7,229 bases of DNA from Candidatus Brocadiaceae bacterium (GTDB lineage: Bacteria > Planctomycetota > Brocadiia > SM23-32). The position numbers and the translations under genes are program-made. The notes under the pieces were generated by a model. That model was not told where the DNA came from and did not search any database. It was given only the letters and a program-made list of their open reading frames with translations. Shown one piece after another: positions 1-7,200 of this stretch (position 1 is its first letter; each line of letters opens with the position of its first letter). Location of the stretch: assembly GCA_003551785.1 (NCBI GenBank), contig PUNP01000797.1, forward strand, positions 1 through 7,229, written 5' to 3'.

Positions 1-789
1 AGGATGCGGCTGCCGTTTGACTGGGGCCTGCCCGGTGCCTGGCAGTCCTACGGCTGGAACTCTATGGAGCAGTGGCTCCTGGAAGACGATATTGCAGGCG
101 AAAAAAGAGTCGCCGAGGCCCTTCGACGGATACGGCGGATGCCCTGGCCTATGGACTTTATTAACCCACAGCTTAAGACTGCCTGGGAGCTTTATCTCAA
201 TCACAGCTTCTTCTACGACGACGACATTGTGCCGTACTGGATGGAGGCCAACTTCCCGTACAATCCGGAATTGCAGACATGGGACGATATGCCGGAGGTT
301 TATAACAAAATAGGCAGAGGATTAAGAGTAAGTCCTATTAAGGTCCGCTACGCCGTCCAGAACATACTCACTCGCCAGATGGACGATACGATAAGAGCGG
401 TCGAGCACATAGCACGGAAAAAGCCCTATGCCGAAGGTGCGGATCTGCCGTTTATCGGCTCGCTGATCGACAGAAAGTCTATCGGATGGCAGTCGCAGTC
501 GGTACGCAGCCTGGCCGAGCTTGACAGACAGTATCAGGCACTGAACACACTGGCAAACAGTATCCAGCAGCGTGAAGGCAGAACCGAGGACTACCGCACC
601 GTAAAAAGGCAACTGAGAGAGCTCGAGCCGGCACGAAACGCCATGAGGCATGTACAGGGTATATGGAACAGGATTAAAGAAGAATCGGCCAAGCCGCAGC
701 CGGATCGAGAGAAGATCGAGCGGATGAAGCGGGATATGACGCGGCGGGCGAGGGTGTTTCTGGGAAGGTATGAGGCTAAGGGCAAATAA
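1..789 (+). CDS. C-terminal part of a large polyvalent (LPD38-like) phage or mobile-element protein, 5' end cut off
   Basis: The frame is open from base 1 to the TAA at 787-789. The first ATG (base 4) gives 261 residues, but it is probably internal: the frame has no stop before it, and the early residues (RLPFDWG) read like the middle of a protein. Numbering from that ATG, residues 52-78 (FINPQ...WELYLNHSFF...DDDIVP) and 100-118 (YNKIGRGLRVSPIKVRYAV) resemble the LPD38 pattern as I remember it: Pro-rich lead, E-x-x-x-N-x-x-FF, I-V-P, then a G-x-x-L-x-x-SP helix. Residues 165-261 are strongly charged and predicted helical, possibly coiled coil, with a basic tail. LPD regions occur in very large multidomain proteins of phages and conjugative elements, thought to be delivered with the incoming DNA; no catalytic domain is visible here. 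The gene is clearly richer in G+C than what follows, which fits a separate origin. The coding call is firm and the family call is from memory; another virion or portal-associated protein is the main alternative. Confidence 0.72.
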   Translation, partial: RMRLPFDWGLPGAWQSYGWNSMEQWLLEDDIAGEKRVAEALRRIRRMPWPMDFINPQLKTAWELYLNHSFFYDDDIVPYWMEANFPYNPELQTWDDMPEVYNKIGRGLRVSPIKVRYAVQNILTRQMDDTIRAVEHIARKKPYAEGADLPFIGSLIDRKSIGWQSQSVRSLAELDRQYQALNTLANSIQQREGRTEDYRTVKRQLRELEPARNAMRHVQGIWNRIKEESAKPQPDREKIERMKRDMTRRARVFLGRYEAKGK

Positions 790-920
790 AGCGGGTATTA
801 GGGGTTTACGACTTCTTAAGCCGTATATAAATTTAATGCGATTTTAGAATTTTTTGATAAAACCTACAAATTTTGGCAATTAAAGGCGTAATAGTGCGCG
901 TAATGCAGTTATTATTGGAT

Positions 921-937
921 ACCGGTGGTACTCCGGT
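921..937. repeat. Short inverted repeat ACCGG / CCGGT
   Basis: Two perfect 5-base arms (921-925 and 933-937) flank a 7-base spacer, TGGTACT. The repeat is followed on the + strand by ten A residues. It could be an operator-like site just upstream of the candidate promoter or a small RNA hairpin. As a + strand terminator it is on the wrong side of an A-run rather than a T-run, and on the - strand the T-run comes before the stem, so it works as a terminator in neither direction. Confidence 0.3.
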
Positions 938-938
938 T

Positions 939-987
939 AAAAAAAAAAGGGAATTTTTCTTGCCTCCACCACGGGAAGTGCTATAAC
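939..987 (+). promoter_or_regulatory. Candidate sigma70-type promoter with upstream A-tract
   Basis: TTGCCT at 960-965 matches 4 of 6 bases of the -35 consensus, and TATAAC at 982-987 matches 5 of 6 of the -10, with a 16-base spacer. A start site near 994 would place the A10 run (939-948) at about -55 to -46, where UP elements sit, followed by a T5 run at 954-958. The leader to the ATG at 1096 would be about 100 bases. The match is by eye in AT-rich DNA, where chance hits are common, and the consensus is borrowed from other bacteria. Confidence 0.33.
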
Positions 988-1054
988 AAGATTAAATTAA
1001 GTGAAAAAGTTGCTATTTGGTGCTGGATGCGTGTTATTCGGTCCGATGAAATGG

Positions 1055-1070
1055 CCTGTGAAATTACAGG
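1055..1070 (+). repeat. Small hairpin in the leader, CCTGT / ACAGG
   Basis: Perfect 5-base arms (1055-1059 and 1066-1070) enclose the 6-base loop GAAATT. A flanking G-T wobble (1054 with 1071) could add a sixth pair. The hairpin ends 11 bases before the Shine-Dalgarno sequence, so it could influence translation of the next gene or stabilise the leader. It matches no riboswitch I know, and a hairpin this small can arise by chance. Confidence 0.3.
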
Positions 1071-1081
1071 TAAAAGCAAAT

Positions 1082-1087
1082 AGGGAG
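1082..1087 (+). promoter_or_regulatory. Ribosome binding site of the YD-repeat gene
   Basis: AGGGAG lies 8 bases before the ATG at 1096. The in-frame stop TAG at 1081-1083 overlaps it, so the coding frame cannot begin further upstream. The next in-frame ATG (1183) falls inside the signal-peptide hydrophobic core and would destroy it. Together these fix the start at 1096. Confidence 0.75.
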
Positions 1088-1095
1088 TTAAAACT

Positions 1096-1209
1096 ATGGA
1101 AGCCAGATTTGGTAATCTTCAAGACTGCCGCCGTATCAGAAATTCTTTTGCACATCTCACACACTTCGCTTTGCTGCTTATTATGTTTTTTCCCTACGCA
1201 GCATTTGGT
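1096..1209 (+). other. Sec signal peptide of the YD-repeat protein
   Basis: Residues 1-38. A long n-region carries basic residues (R4, R12, R13, R15, with H20 and H23), followed by a hydrophobic core at 24-32 (FALLLIMFF), a Pro-Tyr turn, and Ala-Phe-Gly at 36-38, which satisfies the small residue rule at -3 and -1. Cleavage would leave a mature start at I39-D40. The n-region is longer than typical. No lipobox cysteine follows the core and no second hydrophobic segment appears later, so the protein is soluble or surface-attached rather than a membrane protein. Confidence 0.8.
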
Positions 1210-4200
1210 ATTGATTCTAGCCAGATTGAGGCAGTCATGCGTAAATATCAGAGTAAATACCATTATGTAGCAGTTGTAAATGATTTTTCCTCAAAGCATC
1301 TTACCTGGCCAGGCAAAGACTGCCAGAGCTCTGCGCCAAGTTATCCTATTAATTTTTATGGGCAAATAACAGAGCAGAAGGCAGAATCCCTTGTTAACAA
1401 CATTGTTGGCAAGTTTTACCATCAATATAACAATAGCAATATATATTGGCGTTTTCTGGATAGCCTTCCCGAAGGTCAAGAATCTTACGAGATGCTGAAC
1501 CTGGCTGCACCAGATCCTTCAGCCAGTTGGCAGGACAGGCTAACACATGTCAGCGATGATATTGATAAACTTATGTATTATCTGGTCGGGACCGCTTCGT
1601 ATGTTGACTATATCTATAAGAATGGGTCGGGGACGGATAATGCCGAATTTTCCGGTAGCGGATGCGAATTTGAGATTGTTAGCAATGGGTCATTTTATGA
1701 AGCCAAGACAGAAGCAGAGTCAAATTGGTACAATTCAACAACAGGTAGCTCACCAATAGGGGTCGTTACATATTCTTCTCGTTATCATTTAATAGCCGAG
1801 TATTGGTGCAATGGGCTACAGGAACTTAGTTATGACGACTATTACGCCTATACAAGAAGTGTCAATGTCAAACTACAATCTGATTTATCAGATCACAATG
1901 GCACCGCATACTGTTATCTCAAATTACAGCCATGGAATAACTCCTATAACTGGGGTAATTATGAAGCAAAAGATGGCATTGCCAGTTATAATCCAGTTGC
2001 AGCTGATGAAAAGTTTTATTCATGGCATAATCCTACAACTGGACAAATTTGGACCTCTGATTATTTATTCAGTACAGATGTTCCTCAAATACCAAGCCCT
2101 TCTCGCGTAACTTGGAATGATAATGGACAGTATTCTAAAGAATGCGAAAAAGCATGGAGTTTGGCTCAAACATTAATTATTGTGGAACCTGACTTCCAAG
2201 AAAAAACCGACCCTGTGCTTGATTGCGCGGTACCTGAAGAACTGGTTTACAAGAACATTGACACAAATATTGTATATTCCGCAAGCGTTGGTTGCGGCTA
2301 TAGTTCAGGTGAGACAGTAAGTGGAAGAATCATCGTTGACGATTATGTCGACGGAATGCAGGTCGAGGTTAAGCTTAACCGGACTTTTTCCGGCAAAACA
2401 GCAAGTCTTCAAATTGGCGGTACTACAGTAGAGCCTGCTGACACGGACGCAGTTCATTGTTTTTGGCCCGAGGAGGACCAGCAAACAAATGTTCGCTATG
2501 TTCCTTTTTCTGTAACAGCGTATACAGGTGAGGATCAGATAAGTTTCTCTGTAGCTTCTGTTTACACCAAAGCTTTGGGCGAGTCGGCCCCTGATCCGAA
2601 TGAATCCGATAGGATAAAAGCTTACCGTGGTGAAGGCGACGACTTTGTGTTCAGGGTCACGACAAACGGATATGAGTGTTGCAACAGGCAACGGTTGCTC
2701 GGCCAGGGTAATGATATACCACAGATAACTAAACATGAAAATAATGACATAGAGATATATTATCCTGACATTGATCAGTCTTATATCTGGGGACAATATG
2801 ACTATTTCTATTATTATTTTAACACATGTGCTTTTTTGGAAATGGCAATCTGGGATTATTCTCCACCATCAGCCAGCGGTGATTATATTGGATTATATGA
2901 TCCTTTCGGAAGAACGCTGATTTATACCGTTGACTCATCTTGGACACAGCTTTATACGGCGGCAAACAGTTCATTCAAATGGGAATTAGACAGTGATGAT
3001 CAAATAATATCAGAAGCTGAATATGACGGAAGCGGAAGGCTGAGTATTTTACGCAACTCCAATGATCCGACAAATGTTTACAGACATTACCATTATGAGG
3101 ATGCTGCATATCCTGACCGAATAACATCTTATACAGATTATGCAGGTGGCGCTTCTCGGTCATTTGCGATTGTATATGACCAAACAGGAAGAGTTTCCGG
3201 CATAATAAGCGATTCAGGATCAAGCTGCGGCAGTTGTTCTGCAGGACAACAATACCTCTATACATTCAGTGATTCAGGTAATGTCCTGGAGAAATTAGAT
3301 ATACAGGACAATGTGATATATGAATACGAGTATGACTCCAGGGACAGGCTAATTGCCAAATGGCTCGGGCCCAAAACAGACGCCATAGCTGTCCAGATAA
3401 TAGATTTTGACCCTAATGCTGGTGATTATGGTGAATCGCAACTCAAAGATGTTTATGACTTTATTTCACCTGAGGATTATCGTCTGACCAGATATGTGTT
3501 AGATGAAAATGACAACGCTGTAATGAAAATCGAATTCGATGAATTGAATATCGACAGTTCAGCCATTGACAGTGACCCCAATGAAATAATAGCATCGGGC
3601 GGCTATATCACTACTTATGAATATGACTATAATGGCAGTATTCTGACCGCGATCAGTAAAAAGACCCCGAAGTTCCACGAAGGAGCAATAAATTCCTATC
3701 GGAAAAATCTACTAACCTCCCCATCCTATAACAATGAAGACAATATACTTGTCTCTATAGTGGGTGAACAGTTAGATGAAACGGTAATCCGTAGAAACCA
3801 ATATGGCACCTACACGATTAACGGGGTTTCAGTCAGGAGGCTAAGTGCCGAGCATGATGCAAGAGGCTTAGAGTATGGCGTGTACATCAATTACAATTAT
3901 AATAACAACAACGGCATGATAAGCAATCGTTCTGGGGTCAGTGTAAACCAACTTAACGGCAATAGCACCCAGCTCCTGCATCAATATACATACAATTTCA
4001 ACGGTACCATAGCCACTGAAACAGTTAGCAATGGCGGCAATAATGCGGTTATTACAACTTACCTGTATGACTACCTTGGCCATCCCGTAGGAACGGAGGT
4101 AAGGGATAGTCAAAATAATCTGCTTTACGAAACATACGAAAAGTCAAACGGATTTGGTGATCAGATTTACAGCATAGATAAACACGGGATTGCCAGAGGC

Positions 4201-7200
4201 AATGAATATGACCACTTCGGCACCCTGGTCAGTGATTTTGTATTTTATGATTCTAATGACACTTTCCTATTTGATAATGCTTGCACAGAGGATATATCAG
4301 GATTTTACGAGAATTTAGAGGTTGTCAGTCAGACACGATATTTTTACGATGATGCTGGTAGATTATCGCAAGTCCATGAAGCGGTCAGCGAAGATATATT
4401 TACTTATGACTACCCGGACAGCTGGCATATTACTGAATATGTTTATGATAGCTACGGCAGAAAAATCGAAGAAATCAGCGACTTGACCGGTCTGTACCTG
4501 ATGACTTCGTATGAATATGATAATCAGGGTCAGCTTGTTAAAACAATTTTTCCGGACGGGCACTGGCATAAACAGGTTCGCAACGGTCGGGGTCTGGCAG
4601 TCAAAGAAATACGCGGATACGGCGATGAATTTACCTACCCGAATGACTTTGTCGTTACCCAAACTGAATATGATGCTGATGGTCATGTTTTTAAGCGGTA
4701 TGAGGCGCAAGAAGTAACGAGAAGTTATGAAGTTGATGAGCTTGGCCGAGTGGTCAGGGAGTACCAGGGGGATTTTGAAGCTGGGTATTGTGATTACATA
4801 GAATATGCCCGAAATCTTGCTGGTGATGTGCTGGTAGAAACGGCGGTCAGCGTTGACCAAATGGGTAATGAAACCATTGTCCAAGAGATTAAGAACAGAT
4901 ATAACGCTCGCGGCGAGCGGATTGAACAGCGTATAATCGCTGATCCGGCAACCGGCGAAGATGACTTACTTGATAGAGTCACGCTATATGTCTATGATGT
5001 ATTCGGAAGGCAGGTTGAAAGCATCGCCAAGGCTGACGGCAATGATGAAATTTACACGGATGCCAACAAGCAAAGGGTAAAATATCAGGTTGCTGACACT
5101 ATTGACTGGAATTGGTATGACCTCGAAGGCAACCTCATTTATAATGCTCGTTTTGAGTATCAGCCAAGTTATTATTATTATTTTCCATTGTATAACATTG
5201 AGGACTTGCTCTCTTATGCAAAAGATCACCAGCAGGTACACATAACAAGATTCAATTATAGCAATGGCCGAGTTTCTAATGAGCAGGTTCTGAAAGAATT
5301 CGATGAGGATGATCCTTATTTCTATAATTATAATTATCCTGAGGCGGGCCTGATATGGTATCAGACGGCTTTTTATGAATATGACTCTGTCGGTAGACTT
5401 GTGCTTACTGTAGATGCCGATGATAATTTTATCGAGTTTAGGTACAACTCAAGGAACCAGCAAACCGAGCAGACGCTTTGGCAGGGCCGCCAGATATTAA
5501 GGCTCAATGACGACACACCGCCTGACCCTAACTTTGAGCCATACCCTTTGCAAACATCATTAACGGCTTATGATACAGCCGGTAGAAAAACATGTGAAGC
5601 AGTTCTTCATGATCCACAGATTGTTACAGAAATTGATAATGTCGATCGTTCTAAAGACAGTGTCATTGATTATATTTATGACCAATACGGAAGGTTATAC
5701 CGACAGAGAGGCTATTTTGACGGCAATAGCGAACGGGTCGCTCTGCAGGAATATAGTTATGACCAGATGGGCAGGGTCAGCGATGTTGGCTTTTACGAGC
5801 TTCAAGAGTTTTTCTGGGTCGACGGCAGCCTGCTGCTTGAAACTAAAATCCCCTTAAGACATCTCAACTACCAGTATGACAGCGCAGGCCGCAAAGCTCT
5901 CTTGCTGCAGACCGATATAGATACTTATACCGGTGATGAAATTGAACTTGAAACATGGTACGAATATGATATTGCCGGAAATGTCGCGCGGATAGACAAT
6001 AGCGAAGCAACCGTTGCTGACTACAGATACGATGTGCTTGGAAGAAAGATTGAAGAAATCAACGCTGTCGGTAATACAGTTCTGTATATATATAATAGTT
6101 TCGGCGATCTTGCCGATATTATTGAAGACCCGCAGGGACTTGACCGGCTTACACATTATGAATATGACCGCTTCGGCAGACAAATTGAGATTGCATCAGG
6201 CAACGATGCGACAACCTATGAATATAACTATGTGGATAAAGTTACACAGATAAATTATCCATCAGATAAGATGATTGAGTACGGTTATGATATGCTGGGC
6301 AATGTCATCAGTCGAACTGTAACGCAAGGCAGTGAGAGCTTGACGACACAGTATAAACGGGATGCTCTTGGCAGGGTTTCTTATAAGCAATATACCGACC
6401 AGGTAGACTGGTCAGAGCCGGATACGCTGCTGCCTTTTGATGAGATTCTGTATGATGCTGCCGGTAACAGGCATTTTGCTATTCATGTAGATGATGAACA
6501 AGACATTGAGCTTAGTTTTTACGCTTATGACGGCCTGGGCAATCTTATCAATTCCTCGGAATCATTTGCCAATTTCAGTGCTACGATTGAGTACAACTAC
6601 GACCAGCGAGGGCTTATAACGGCGATGACCTATCCAAACGGCAGAATAGCTCAATTTCAGCGCAACGCAATGGGCAGGGTTGAGCAGATTAGCTATGATG
6701 ATACTGTTATTGTCCAATATGGCTATCTTGGCGATGCCGTAACCAAAAAAATAATGCCGGATGCCAATATCGAATATGAAGCGATCATTGATACAATCGG
6801 AAGAATTGAAACTGAAAGCTACAGCCTGATCTCATCAGGGCAAGGCTTGACATCAAGAACCTATGATTACCAGGGCTGGTCGCAAAGGCTTACTGGCAGG
6901 AGCAACATATCTTACGGCTATGATTCGCTTGGTAGAGTTATTTCAGAGGACACAACCAATTATACCTTTGACATATTGGGTAACCCGACTAACGCAGGCC
7001 AGGATAATCTTACATATACGCTGGATGAGGAAGAAAGAATAGCTGAGGTTGCCGATGTCTACGGCGTCTTTGCTAATTATGGCTACGACCGGCTCGGCAG
7101 GCGTATAAGGAAAGATGCCGACGGTTTGATTACCTACTTCGTTTATGATTTAATGGGTAATGTGATAGCTGAGTACGAAGATGATGGGCTGGGAAATATC

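Larger units (their letters stand above)
790..1095. other. AT-rich intergenic region with no convincing gene
   Basis: These 306 bases separate the two genes. All three + frames are interrupted or lack a credible start. The stretch contains, in order: a weak imperfect hairpin at 807-825 (TACG/CGTA and CTT/AAG around a 3-base loop, with an A-C mismatch), T- and A-rich DNA at 826-890, a small inverted repeat at 921-937, a run of ten A at 939-948, a candidate promoter at 960-987, a second inverted repeat at 1055-1070, and the ribosome binding site of the next gene. The 807-825 hairpin lacks a directly following T-run (the nearest is 850-855), so it is at best a poor terminator for the left gene. 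I recognise no known riboswitch, tRNA or attachment site. Confidence 0.7.

Noticed and set aside
4..6. ATG at base 4 as the true start of the left gene
   Set aside because: The frame is open to the window edge, no RBS can be seen, and the resemblance to LPD38 regions already begins at these residues, so the protein most likely extends upstream.
807..825. Imperfect hairpin as terminator of the left gene
   Set aside because: The stem contains a mismatch, is A/T-heavy, has a 3-base loop, and no U-run follows it directly.
921..948. Hairpin plus homopolymer as an intrinsic terminator
   Set aside because: The tract after the stem is A on the + strand; on the - strand the T tract comes before the stem. 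Neither orientation gives stem followed by U-run.
990..1095. Riboswitch (cyclic-di-GMP or cobalamin type) in the leader
   Set aside because: I compared the sequence by memory with GEMM and B12-box signatures; none of the conserved blocks is present.
1001..1270. GTG-started + strand frame whose first residues (MKKLLFGAGCVLFG) look like a signal or lipoprotein leader
   Set aside because: It overlaps the first 175 bases of the YD gene in another frame, has no Shine-Dalgarno sequence, and its later residues are an unstructured mix. The 1096 start has a proper RBS and its own good signal peptide.
2305..2796. 163-codon frame on the - strand
   Set aside because: It lies wholly inside the YD gene and reads as its antisense shadow, with no family resemblance. 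The same applies to the - strand frame at 4363-4884 and the shorter frames across 1291-6253.
5170..5184. TAT TAT TAT TAT run as a microsatellite for phase variation
   Set aside because: It is a 3-base period inside the frame (four Tyr codons), so slippage would not shift the frame. It fits the general Tyr richness of the protein.
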